From Flavobacterium saliperosum (GTDB taxonomy: Bacteria > Bacteroidota > Bacteroidia > Flavobacteriales > Flavobacteriaceae), in contig NZ_FMTY01000001.1 in NCBI RefSeq assembly GCF_900100625.1, positions 62,001 to 126,000 on the forward strand: DNA of 64,000 bases, given 5' to 3'. Both the position numbers and the translations under genes were made by a program. The notes under the pieces were generated by a model, which searched no databases, had not been told where the DNA came from, and saw only the letters and a list, made by a program, of their open reading frames with translations. This document shows positions 8,619 to 16,302 of this stretch, piece by piece (positions within the stretch are counted from its first letter, which is position 1; each line of letters starts with the position of its first letter).

Positions 8619-11471
8619 TTATTTACTCAAGTACATTTTTCTGCGGGAGTACAATTCGTAGAACTGATCGTCTTTTAAATCATCGATAAACAAGATGCTT
8701 TCACCCGTTGATTTCATCTCAGGTCCTAACGCTTTGTTTACGTTTTTAAACTTGCTGAAAGAGAATACCGGCTGCTTGATTGCATAACCTTTCAATTGCG
8801 GATTGAAGGTAAAGTCAGTCACTTTATTGTGTCCTAACATCACTTTCGTTGCATAGTTCACATACGGTTCGCCATACGCTTTCGCAATAAACGGCACAGT
8901 ACGTGAGGCTCTCGGATTCGCTTCGATAATATAAACCGTATCGTCTTTTATCGCAAACTGAATGTTGATTAAACCAACTGTTTTTAGAGCCAATGCAATA
9001 CGCTTGGTATGGTCTTTAATCTGTTGCATCACGAATTCCCCTAAGTTAAAAGGAGGTAATGTTGCGTTACTGTCACCCGAGTGCACACCACACGGCTCGA
9101 TGTGTTCCATGATCCCGATGATGTATACGTTCTCGCCGTCACAGATAGCATCCGCTTCGGCTTCAATTGCACCATCTAAATAATGATCCAACAACAATTT
9201 ATTCCCAGGAATCGATTTCAATAAATCAATTACGTGTTCTTCCAGTTCCTGTTTGTTGATTACGATTTTCATTCCCTGACCACCCAACACGTATGACGGA
9301 CGAACCAATAACGGGAAATCTAAAGAATCAGCCAGTTTTGAAGCTTCTTCCGCACTTTCCGCGATACCGAATTTCGGGAACGGAATGTGCAATTCGGTTA
9401 ACAAATCGGAGAAACGGCCTCGGTCTTCGGCTAAATCCAAAGCATCGAAACTTGTACCCAAGATTTTTACACCGTATTTTGAAAGCTTTTCAGCCAATTT
9501 AAGCGCCGTTTGCCCTCCTAACTGCACAATTACACCTTCCGGTTTTTCGTGACGGATAATGTCGTAAATATGCTCCCAGAAAACCGGTTCGAAATACAAT
9601 TTGTCCGCCGTATCAAAATCGGTGGAAACCGTTTCCGGATTACAGTTGATCATGATGGTTTCGTAACCGCACTCGGCAGCTGCTAAAACACCGTGTACAC
9701 AAGAATAATCAAACTCGATTCCCTGCCCGATTCGATTCGGACCGGAACCTAAAACGATTACTTTCTTCTTATCGGAAACAATACTTTCGTTATCCACATA
9801 ACGCGTTCCGTCAGGTTTTTGAATTTCCGCTTCAAATGTCGAGTAATAGTAAGGTGTTTTCGCTTTAAACTCGGCAGCACAGGTATCCACTAATTTATAA
9901 ACACGCTGCACGCCCATTTCATCGCGCAGGTTGTGTACCTGACTTTCCAAACAGCCTAACATATGTGCGATTTGACGGTCCCCGTACCCTTTTTGTTTCG
10001 CTTCCAAAAGCAATTCTTTCGGTAGCGTATCTATTTTATATTTGGAAATCTCTCTTTCCAACACGAACAATTCCTCATATTGCTTCAGGAACCACATGTC
10101 GATTTTGGTGATTTCATGGATTCTGCTTAACGGAATTCCCATGGCAATCGCATCGTAAATTACGAAAACACGATCCCAACTTGCGTAGGTCAATTTCTCG
10201 ATAATCTGATCGTAATTGGTATAGCCTTTACCATCAGCACCCAAACCGTTACGTTTGATTTCCAACGATTGTGTTGCTTTGTGTAAGGCTTCCTGGAACG
10301 AACGTCCGATTCCCATTACTTCACCAACCGATTTCATCTGAAGTCCCAATGTTCTGTCGGCCCCTTCAAATTTATCGAAATTCCAACGCGGAATTTTTAC
10401 GATAACGTAATCCAAAGTCGGTTCGAATAAAGCAGATGTTGATTTGGTAATTTGGTTTTGCAGTTCGTCAAGCGTATACCCTAAAGCCAATTTGGTTGCG
10501 ATTTTGGCAATCGGATAACCCGTTGCTTTCGATGCCAATGCAGATGAACGTGATACACGTGGATTGATTTCAATCGCCACGATATCTTCTTTTTCATCTG
10601 GTGAAACGGCAAACTGCACGTTACAACCTCCCGCAAAATTTCCGATGCTTCGCATCATTAAAATCGCCATATCACGCATTCTCTGGAACGTTCTGTCCGA
10701 CAATGTCATAGCTGGCGCCACCGTAATACTGTCTCCGGTGTGGATTCCCATCGGATCCATATTCTCAATCGTACAGATAATTACGACATTGTCGTTCTTA
10801 TCGCGTAGTAACTCTAATTCGTATTCTTTCCAACCTAAAAGCGCTTTATCGATCAGCACTTCATGAATCGGCGACATTTCTAATCCGTAGGTTAGTTTTT
10901 CGTCAAAATCTTCTTTCTTGAAAACGAAAGCCGCTCCGGTTCCTCCAAGGGTAAATGAAGGACGAATTACCAACGGAAACCCGAATTCCTGAGCGATTTC
11001 CTTACCTTTAAGGAACGAGTTTGCGGTTTTTGCAGGGGCAGTCGGCACTTCAATTTTTTCCAACAATTGCTTGAACTGTTCGCGGTCTTCGGTGATATTA
11101 ATCGCATTTACATCCACCCCGATTAATCGAACGTTGAAATCCTGCCAGATACCTTTTTCATCGGCTTCCAAACATAAATTTAACGCTGTCTGACCTCCCA
11201 TAGTAGGCAAAACGGCATCAATCTGCGGATGGGCTTTTAAAATTTCAATGATGGATTTGGTGGTGAGCGGTTTTAAATACACGTGATCCGCCATGGAAGG
11301 GTCGGTCATGATGGTGGCCGGATTGGAGTTAATTAAGATAACTTCAATTCCTTCTTCTCTAAGTGAACGTGCAGATTGTGATCCTGCGTAGTCAAACTCA
11401 CAGGCTTGTCCGATTACAATTGGTCCCGAACCAATAATTAAAACCGATTTGATTGAATTGTCTTTTGGCAT
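8619..11471 (-). CDS. carB: Carbamoyl phosphate synthase large subunit, short form
   Basis: Makes carbamoyl phosphate from bicarbonate, ATP and ammonia delivered by CarA, for pyrimidine and arginine synthesis. The two halves of the synthetase are both present: N-terminal (SVLIIGSGPIVIGQACEFDY, FTLGGTGAAFV, EINPRVSRSSAL) and C-terminal (VLGSGPNRIGQGIEFDY, YVLGGQGMKIV, EANPRASRTVPF). About 950 residues; it stops right after the second half (ELYSRRKMYLSK), so the MGS-like allosteric domain of the ~1070-residue enterobacterial enzyme is absent. I chose the internal ATG (MPKDNSIKS) as start; an in-frame ATG 30 bases upstream encodes a Gln-rich lead that the family does not have. Confidence 0.95.
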   Translation of the reverse strand: MPKDNSIKSVLIIGSGPIVIGQACEFDYAGSQSARSLREEGIEVILINSNPATIMTDPSMADHVYLKPLTTKSIIEILKAHPQIDAVLPTMGGQTALNLCLEADEKGIWQDFNVRLIGVDVNAINITEDREQFKQLLEKIEVPTAPAKTANSFLKGKEIAQEFGFPLVIRPSFTLGGTGAAFVFKKEDFDEKLTYGLEMSPIHEVLIDKALLGWKEYELELLRDKNDNVVIICTIENMDPMGIHTGDSITVAPAMTLSDRTFQRMRDMAILMMRSIGNFAGGCNVQFAVSPDEKEDIVAIEINPRVSRSSALASKATGYPIAKIATKLALGYTLDELQNQITKSTSALFEPTLDYVIVKIPRWNFDKFEGADRTLGLQMKSVGEVMGIGRSFQEALHKATQSLEIKRNGLGADGKGYTNYDQIIEKLTYASWDRVFVIYDAIAMGIPLSRIHEITKIDMWFLKQYEELFVLEREISKYKIDTLPKELLLEAKQKGYGDRQIAHMLGCLESQVHNLRDEMGVQRVYKLVDTCAAEFKAKTPYYYSTFEAEIQKPDGTRYVDNESIVSDKKKVIVLGSGPNRIGQGIEFDYSCVHGVLAAAECGYETIMINCNPETVSTDFDTADKLYFEPVFWEHIYDIIRHEKPEGVIVQLGGQTALKLAEKLSKYGVKILGTSFDALDLAEDRGRFSDLLTELHIPFPKFGIAESAEEASKLADSLDFPLLVRPSYVLGGQGMKIVINKQELEEHVIDLLKSIPGNKLLLDHYLDGAIEAEADAICDGENVYIIGIMEHIEPCGVHSGDSNATLPPFNLGEFVMQQIKDHTKRIALALKTVGLINIQFAIKDDTVYIIEANPRASRTVPFIAKAYGEPYVNYATKVMLGHNKVTDFTFNPQLKGYAIKQPVFSFSKFKNVNKALGPEMKSTGESILFIDDLKDDQFYELYSRRKMYLSK

Positions 11472-11531
11472 TGTGTTGTGTTGTTGTAGTTGTTGAGACA
11501 CAAAAAGTTGCGTCTTTATTCTCGGTAAGGT

Positions 11532-11564
11532 ATAAAAAAAGCGTTACTGATAAAAAGTAACGCT
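11532..11564 (-). terminator. Terminator after rpmH
   Basis: Arms AGCGTTACT and AGTAACGCT with T-run on the minus strand, between the rpmH stop and carB. It implies carB has its own promoter in the following ~60 bases or is read by read-through. Confidence 0.75.
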
Positions 11565-11585
11565 CTATTTATGATTGTAAAATCA

Positions 11586-11748
11586 TTATTTTTTGTGTCT
11601 TGGTTCGCTAGAAACAGTCAACTTATGTCTTCCTTTAGCTCTTCTGCGTGCTAATACTTTTCTTCCGTTAGCAGAAGCCATTCTATCCATGAAACCATGT
11701 TTGTTTCTTCTTTTTCTTTTCGATGGTTGAAACGTTCTCTTACTCATT
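11586..11748 (-). pseudogene. rpmH: 50S ribosomal protein L34 gene with apparent 1-base frameshift
   Basis: Read from the start (ATG at 11748) the product is [16 protein letters not shown] and then goes out of frame, ending after 21 residues. Read from the stop (11586-11588) the frame gives [16 protein letters not shown] to [10 protein letters not shown], the normal end of L34. The two frames join in an A-run on the coding strand (forward TTTT at 11700-11703): four bases stand where three would restore the 53-residue protein, and the span is 163 bases instead of 162. L34 is a core large-subunit protein, so a homopolymer sequencing error is the likeliest cause, but a real mutation or another L34 copy cannot be excluded from here. 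Confidence 0.85.
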
Positions 11749-11817
11749 GCTTTTATCTTTAAATCGTGTTTTTAAATAGTTTCAGCTTTGAAATTAACCT
11801 CGCTTCAAAACCGAGTG

Positions 11818-11847
11818 CAAATATACAAAGACTTTTATTTCTGACAA
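11818..11847 (-). promoter_or_regulatory. rpmH promoter, Bacteroidota type
   Basis: On the minus strand TTG is followed after 19 bases by TATATTTG, matching TTG-N19-TAnnTTTG. The start of transcription would be about 60 bases before the rpmH ATG. Confidence 0.7.
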
Positions 11848-11998
11848 GAGGTTTGATAAAATTTTTTCACCTCCGGTCACATTATTGTTTTTTAAACAGT
11901 TAGAACAGCGTTAATAAGGAATTTCACTACTTTGAAAAAACTTTTTTCAGTTGCTCATTTCTATTTATTACATTTGCAAACTTAAATATAAATACATT

Positions 11999-12514
11999 AT
12001 GTTTCACAGAAATATTAAACTGATTTTAGCCGGATTGATTATCGCTTTGGGAATCTGGCAATTCACGGAAAGTAACATCGGAAATGGGATTTTCCTTATA
12101 CTTTTCTCGTTAATCTTTATTTTACTTTACTTTAAAAACGAATTTATCCTGTTAGCTTTTCTGCAATTGAGAAAGCAAAACATGGAAGGAGCCGGAAAAT
12201 GGTTGTCTTATATTAAGCATCCGGAAACCGCTTTAATAAAGAAACAACAAGGATATTTCAATTACCTTCACGGAATTCTGGTATCGCAAACCAATTTATC
12301 GGCTGCGGAAAAATATTTCAAAAAAGCGATTGAATTGGGATTGAACATGGATCAGGATCTGGCATTGGCAAAACTACAGTTGGCAGGAATTGCCATGACC
12401 CGAAGAAGAAAAGTGGAAGCTACCGGTTTATTGAATGAAGCTAAAAAGTTAGACAAACAAAACATGTTGAAAGATCAGATTAAAATGATGAAAGATCAGC
12501 TTAAAAAGATTTAA
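11999..12514 (+). CDS. Inner membrane protein with TPR-like region
   Basis: 171 residues. Two adjacent membrane segments (~7-24 and ~30-48) are followed by a soluble helical part with TPR-like helices (AAEKYFKKAIELG, DLALAKLQLAGIAMTRRRKVEATGLLNEAKKLD). I chose the ATG at 11999; a TTG in frame 48 bases earlier would fall inside the likely promoter (TACATTTG at 11969-11976). Similar proteins are annotated in flavobacteria without function. A terminator follows. Confidence 0.75.
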   Translation: MFHRNIKLILAGLIIALGIWQFTESNIGNGIFLILFSLIFILLYFKNEFILLAFLQLRKQNMEGAGKWLSYIKHPETALIKKQQGYFNYLHGILVSQTNLSAAEKYFKKAIELGLNMDQDLALAKLQLAGIAMTRRRKVEATGLLNEAKKLDKQNMLKDQIKMMKDQLKKI

Positions 12515-12535
12515 TTTGCTCATTACCAATACATT

Positions 12536-12558
12536 AAAGGCGTCTTTTTGACGCTTTT
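12536..12558 (+). terminator. Rho-independent terminator
   Basis: GCGTC and GACGC pair around TTTTT, extended by A/T pairs, with a T-rich tail. Confidence 0.65.
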
Positions 12559-12651
12559 GTTGTTTTTAGACGTATCCTGTCGATTATTTGCGCATCTTAC
12601 CGACTTAGAAAGCTATTGGGCGATAAAAGCCGTAATTTTATCGAACCAAAA

Positions 12652-13362
12652 ATGAAGAAGATGCTTAAATTTTACTTTAAAATTACAGCTTTTTGTCTTC
12701 TATCTTATTCAGTTACTGCACAAGATAGCGCTCATGCTTTGTTTTCTTACAACATCCATAAAAACATAAAACCGTACATCCGAAATTCCAATGCAGCTTA
12801 CGAAAAAGGCAATTTTGTATTAGGTAAAACACTGTTTGATTCCTTGGTTTACAATCATCTTGTAGGAACGAAATTTGATGACTTCAGTTTTAAACGCGTC
12901 CACAAAAAACGCCTCCACCTTGCTTCGATTAAAAAACCGGTATACCTGTTAACCTATTCTTCCTGGTGCGTTCCGGCTAAAGGGGAAATTCCGGCGCTGA
13001 ACAAATTAGCGAAAACGTATGGAAAAGACATCCAGATTGTCGTGGTTTTCTGGGACCGAAGAAAAGACATGAAAAAAATCGCCCGAAGATTCCACTCCCA
13101 AATTGAAGTCTGCTATGCCGATGAAACCTACAACAGAGACTGTTATTTGGTTTCCACTTTAAAACACACACTCGGCATTCCGACCACCTTTTTAATTGAC
13201 GAAGGGATGAATGTAATCGACATCCGAAGAGGCGGTATTAATTTGGGTCCCAAAACAACGTATGCGACTTCCTTTGAGTTAAACTATAACCGGTTTTATG
13301 ACGGAATCAGTGCGTTGATAATCAATGAAAACACTGCCAATGGCCGCATCGCCAAACAATAA
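12652..13362 (+). CDS. Thioredoxin-fold exported protein with WCxPA site
   Basis: About 236 residues from the ATG at 12652; the in-frame ATG 36 bases upstream would place extra residues before a clear signal peptide (MKKMLKFYF to VTAQ). The C-terminal half is a thioredoxin/TlpA-like domain: active-site region SSWCVPAKGEIP, VVVFWDRR strand and cis-proline loop GIPTTFLID. The second redox Cys of the usual WCxxC is Ala, so it cannot run a normal dithiol cycle; a monothiol role or partner Cys (the two later Cys in VCYAD and RDCYL) is possible. Periplasmic. Confidence 0.75.
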   Translation: MKKMLKFYFKITAFCLLSYSVTAQDSAHALFSYNIHKNIKPYIRNSNAAYEKGNFVLGKTLFDSLVYNHLVGTKFDDFSFKRVHKKRLHLASIKKPVYLLTYSSWCVPAKGEIPALNKLAKTYGKDIQIVVVFWDRRKDMKKIARRFHSQIEVCYADETYNRDCYLVSTLKHTLGIPTTFLIDEGMNVIDIRRGGINLGPKTTYATSFELNYNRFYDGISALIINENTANGRIAKQ

Positions 13363-13737
13363 CTACTTTCCCAAGATCATTTTTCCGGCCACCACCAACA
13401 AAACGACACCAAAAACTTTCTTAAGCATTTTTTCGTCGATGTTAATCGCCAGTTTACTTCCAAAATAACCTCCAATCACAAAGAAAACTGCAATTATGGC
13501 CGCATTACGCCAATCGATATATCCTTCCTTGTAATAATTAAAAACCGCAGCTGCCGTTACCGGGACCACCAAAACGGCCAAACTCGTGCCCTGTGCCTGA
13601 TACTGTGAAAAACCCAACAGCAACAAGAGCGGCACCATGACAATCCCACCGCCAATTCCGATAAGACCACTCAGCATTCCGGCCAATAAACCGATTACCA
13701 TTAATGCTAAAACTGTTGTTAATGTCATAGTTTTCAT
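13363..13737 (-). CDS. Half-length TauE/SafE (TSUP) family membrane protein
   Basis: 124 residues, with about four membrane segments and the family's GLIGIGGGIVMVPLLLLLG motif near the N-terminus, then TSLAVLVVP. Usual TSUP transporters have about 250 residues and two such repeats; this is one repeat, so a homodimer is the likely working form. The family exports or imports sulfur anions or organic acids; the substrate here is unknown. Its start is 2 bases from the stop of the lytic transglycosylase, so it belongs to that operon. Confidence 0.85.
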   Translation of the reverse strand: MKTMTLTTVLALMVIGLLAGMLSGLIGIGGGIVMVPLLLLLGFSQYQAQGTSLAVLVVPVTAAAVFNYYKEGYIDWRNAAIIAVFFVIGGYFGSKLAINIDEKMLKKVFGVVLLVVAGKMILGK

Positions 13738-13739
13738 TA

Positions 13740-14636
13740 TTATGATTTCGTATATCCTTCTAAGGGAATTTCGATTGTGTACACTTTTCCGGGCTGTACC
13801 ACAAGTTTTTTATCGCGCAGCCACGGGTTGTGAATCTTCAAAATCTTGTAATTGATTCCCTGCGCAATTGCAAAAGTGGCTAAATCATCAATATTAGCGG
13901 AAACCACAATCTTTTTCGTAGGGATTTGAGGATACAAAATTTCTGCAGGCAAAACATATCCATATTTCTGTTGGTTTTGCATAATTTCTTTCAATGCCAA
14001 AATTCTGAAAACGTAACGCGACGTTTCTTCATTTACCAGCAAATCATAATAATCCGTTACTTTTTGCGCTTCCATGAAACGATCCATGCCATTCATACCG
14101 CCATTATAAGAAGCCGCCGCCATAGTCCAGTTTCCAAATTTTGCTTTCGCTTTCAGCAAATACTGACACGCTACTTCCGTTGATTTTTCCAAGCTATAGC
14201 GTTCATCCACAACGTCGTTCACTTCCATTCCCATTTCTTTCGCAGTCTCCGGCATAAACTGCCAAACACCTTTTGCTCCTGAGGGTGAAGTTACGTTTAC
14301 CAATCCGCTTTCGATAACAGCCAGGTATTTGAAATCATCCGGTACGCCGTATTTTTTCAGAATGGGCTCAATCACGGGAAAGACGCGATTGGCTCTTTTG
14401 ATCACCAATTCGGTAGTTGCGTGAAGATTGACGTTTACCGTTAATTCCCGATCAAAACGTTCGCGAACATCGGAAATCGTCAATGGTGTTTTTTCTCCCG
14501 AAAAATCAATATTCACAGGTATTTTTGTAGCCTCATAGGTATTTTTAGCAGAATTCACACTTGTTGTAGCGTAAATGAATATTCCGCTAACAACTACCAC
14601 CGCCGCTATTGCCGCAACTCTTTTCATCAATTTCAT
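13740..14636 (-). CDS. Lytic murein transglycosylase (SLT domain)
   Basis: 298 residues with a single N-terminal membrane or signal segment (AAIAAVVVVSGIFIYA). Residues ~100-220 form an SLT/goose-lysozyme-like domain: YLAVIESGL with the catalytic Glu, then GAKGVWQFMPETAKEMG and AAASYNGGMNGMDRF. It cleaves peptidoglycan glycan strands with anhydro-muramic product. The short C-terminal end (LATFAIAQGINYKILKIHNP, VQPGKVYTIEIP) resembles a LysM-like element. Follows the hydrolase gene after 10 bases. Confidence 0.9.
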   Translation of the reverse strand: MKLMKRVAAIAAVVVVSGIFIYATTSVNSAKNTYEATKIPVNIDFSGEKTPLTISDVRERFDRELTVNVNLHATTELVIKRANRVFPVIEPILKKYGVPDDFKYLAVIESGLVNVTSPSGAKGVWQFMPETAKEMGMEVNDVVDERYSLEKSTEVACQYLLKAKAKFGNWTMAAASYNGGMNGMDRFMEAQKVTDYYDLLVNEETSRYVFRILALKEIMQNQQKYGYVLPAEILYPQIPTKKIVVSANIDDLATFAIAQGINYKILKIHNPWLRDKKLVVQPGKVYTIEIPLEGYTKS

Positions 14637-14646
14637 AATCCTTTTT

Positions 14647-15303
14647 TTATTCCGTTATTATTCTTGGCAGGTTTTCATTCATCCACTTGGATTTGAATAA
14701 AATCATGGCATGTGTGCCGCCTTTTACCACAATACAGTTTTTAATGTTCTTAATCGGAAAAACATCGTCATTATCCCCATGAATATGTACGACTTTCTCG
14801 TCGACTTCTTTCCTGTCCCATATCAAGACATGTTCAATGGCCCAATCCAGATACTTTTTATCATTAACCGAAAGATACATCTTATACAACTCCAGACGTT
14901 CCTTCACCTTTTCCCCCATTCCGTATTTCAGTAAAAATTCCACATTGGAAAACATGCTTGTCGGAATCAGTTTGTATACCTTGGTATTTCTTGCCAATTT
15001 CATTCGCAATGGAAACTCATCCTTGCATTTCACACTGGAAATGATAATGGTTTTCCGAACGGGTTTCATCTTGGCAATTTCCTGCACCAAAATACCTCCA
15101 AACGACACACCAATCAAAACGGCGTTATCGTGTTTTATTTCTTCCGCCATTCGTTCAGCATAGCCTTCCAGCGTTTCATTGGGTTTTGGCAAAAACCATT
15201 CCAGAAGATGTACTTCGAACTGCGCTTCAGGCAATTGGATTTTTTCAAAAATTTTGGAACTGGCTGCTAAACCAGGCATAAAATAAACCGGTATTCTGCT
15301 CAT
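14647..15303 (-). CDS. Alpha/beta hydrolase
   Basis: 218 residues. The order is typical of a small alpha/beta hydrolase: YFMPGLAASS oxyanion region, nucleophile elbow LIGVSFGGIL (Ser in GVSFGG), acid in HIHGDNDDVFP and a C-terminal His in VKGGTHAMI. No signal peptide, so cytoplasmic. Substrate cannot be told. First gene of the leftward hydrolase, transglycosylase, TSUP operon. Confidence 0.85.
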   Translation of the reverse strand: MSRIPVYFMPGLAASSKIFEKIQLPEAQFEVHLLEWFLPKPNETLEGYAERMAEEIKHDNAVLIGVSFGGILVQEIAKMKPVRKTIIISSVKCKDEFPLRMKLARNTKVYKLIPTSMFSNVEFLLKYGMGEKVKERLELYKMYLSVNDKKYLDWAIEHVLIWDRKEVDEKVVHIHGDNDDVFPIKNIKNCIVVKGGTHAMILFKSKWMNENLPRIITE

Positions 15304-15448
15304 TGACTGGAAATTGAATCAGACGAAAGTTTCGCTTTGAAATTTTCATAAAAATAGCACTTTTCAGCATTTAAAAGCGATTCCACGCTTTAAATTTATA
15401 CTAAAAAATCAAATTCAGCACCTTGCGATTTAATAGCTTGAAAAACAG

Positions 15449-15479
15449 TTTGATATTGATTCTCAAATGAGTACCTTTG
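15449..15479 (+). promoter_or_regulatory. Promoter of the GNAT-like gene
   Basis: TTTG at 15449-15452, 19 bases, then TACCTTTG at 15472-15479. An in-frame ATG at 15467 lies inside this promoter, which supports the later ATG at 15512 as true start. Confidence 0.75.
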
Positions 15480-15511
15480 CAAAGTATTTTTACTCGACTA
15501 AAACTCCTCAA

Positions 15512-15796
15512 ATGATTATTAAAAACAATGAATTTTCAAGACAGTTTGAAACAACTGTTGACGGTCAGTTACTCACAGTTGAATATTCGTTTCAGGAAAA
15601 AAAGATTTTTCTTTCCAAAGTGAATATTCCGGAGCAGTTTGAAGGTTCGGAAACCATGTCTGATTTTTTAAAACAGATTTTATTGGTTGCAGAAGAAAAA
15701 AAATGGAAAGTGGTTCCGATTCATCCGAAAGTAGCTGCTTTTTTCAGAAAAAATCCGGTTTACAGGGAATTACTTCCGCCGGGAATCAAAATCTAA
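15512..15796 (+). CDS. Small GNAT-like (Gcn5-type YjdJ family) acetyltransferase
   Basis: 94 residues from ATG 15512. It matches the short one-domain GNAT relatives of the YjdJ type: beta strands at the start (FETTVDGQLLTVEYSF), then SETMSDFLKQILLVAEEKKWKVVPIHPKVAAFFRKNP, where a normal GNAT would bind acetyl-CoA. Function of these short forms is unsettled. Ends at a strong terminator. Confidence 0.8.
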   Translation: MIIKNNEFSRQFETTVDGQLLTVEYSFQEKKIFLSKVNIPEQFEGSETMSDFLKQILLVAEEKKWKVVPIHPKVAAFFRKNPVYRELLPPGIKI

Positions 15797-15804
15797 ACAA
15801 AACC

Positions 15805-15838
15805 AAAAGTCGTTTCAAAAGAGAAACGGCTTTTTTTT
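15805..15838 (+). terminator. Rho-independent terminator
   Basis: Arms AAAAGTCGTTTC and GAAACGGCTTTT (one G-T pair) followed by eight T. Confidence 0.8.
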
Positions 15839-15867
15839 ATTTCTGAAAAATACTGTACATTTAGTGC

Positions 15868-16209
15868 ATGACACCAGAAGAATTCTACACCGATATCATT
15901 CATTTTTTTGAAAACATCGAAAAATATTACGGCAGTAAAACGGAAATCACCGAAGGCATCTGTACTTCTGCAGGAGATTTTTCGGCCGATTTCAGCACCT
16001 GGAATCTTTTCGAATTTGACCTGATCCGTTCGGCATATCGGAAAACAGGAGACCGTTTTATGATGGAAGGCAAAAAAAACTATTATGAAATTGCTGCCGG
16101 TTCCATCGTTTCGTTTACCCAACCAGGAAGAAACAAATTTGAATTTGTGGAGCAATTGGGCGAAAACGTATATCGGATTACGAAATTGCGTTTTCATTAT
16201 AAATATTAG
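15868..16209 (+). CDS. Hypothetical small soluble protein
   Basis: 113 residues, rich in aromatic residues (FFENIEKYY, WNLFEFDLI, FHYKY), no signal or membrane segment; I do not recognise the family. It begins 30 bases after the preceding terminator, and weak similarity to the promoter box (TACATTTA) occurs just upstream. A longer minus-strand frame covers the same bases, but its product is basic, Phe-rich and of non-protein-like composition, so I prefer the plus strand. Confidence 0.6.
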   Translation: MTPEEFYTDIIHFFENIEKYYGSKTEITEGICTSAGDFSADFSTWNLFEFDLIRSAYRKTGDRFMMEGKKNYYEIAAGSIVSFTQPGRNKFEFVEQLGENVYRITKLRFHYKY

Positions 16210-16212
16210 AGA

Positions 16213-16294
16213 AAAATAAGAAGCAAGAGACAAGAACCAAGAAAATATAATATCTACCACTTATTTCTCATCTCTTGCTTCTTGCTTCTTGCCC
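16213..16294. repeat. Heptamer-based inverted repeat
   Basis: The left side consists of degenerate heptamers of the type AAGAAGC/AAGAGAC/AAGAACC, the right side of TCTTGCT/TCTTGCT/TCTTGCC. The two sides are complementary and can fold into a long imperfect hairpin between convergent genes, where it may terminate transcription. Confidence 0.7.
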
Positions 16295-16302
16295 CTATTC
16301 CG

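Noticed and set aside
15793-16260. 155-codon minus-strand frame opposite the small plus-strand gene
   Set aside because: It covers the terminator and the heptamer repeat and its composition is not protein-like; the plus frame starts after a terminator and stops before the repeat.
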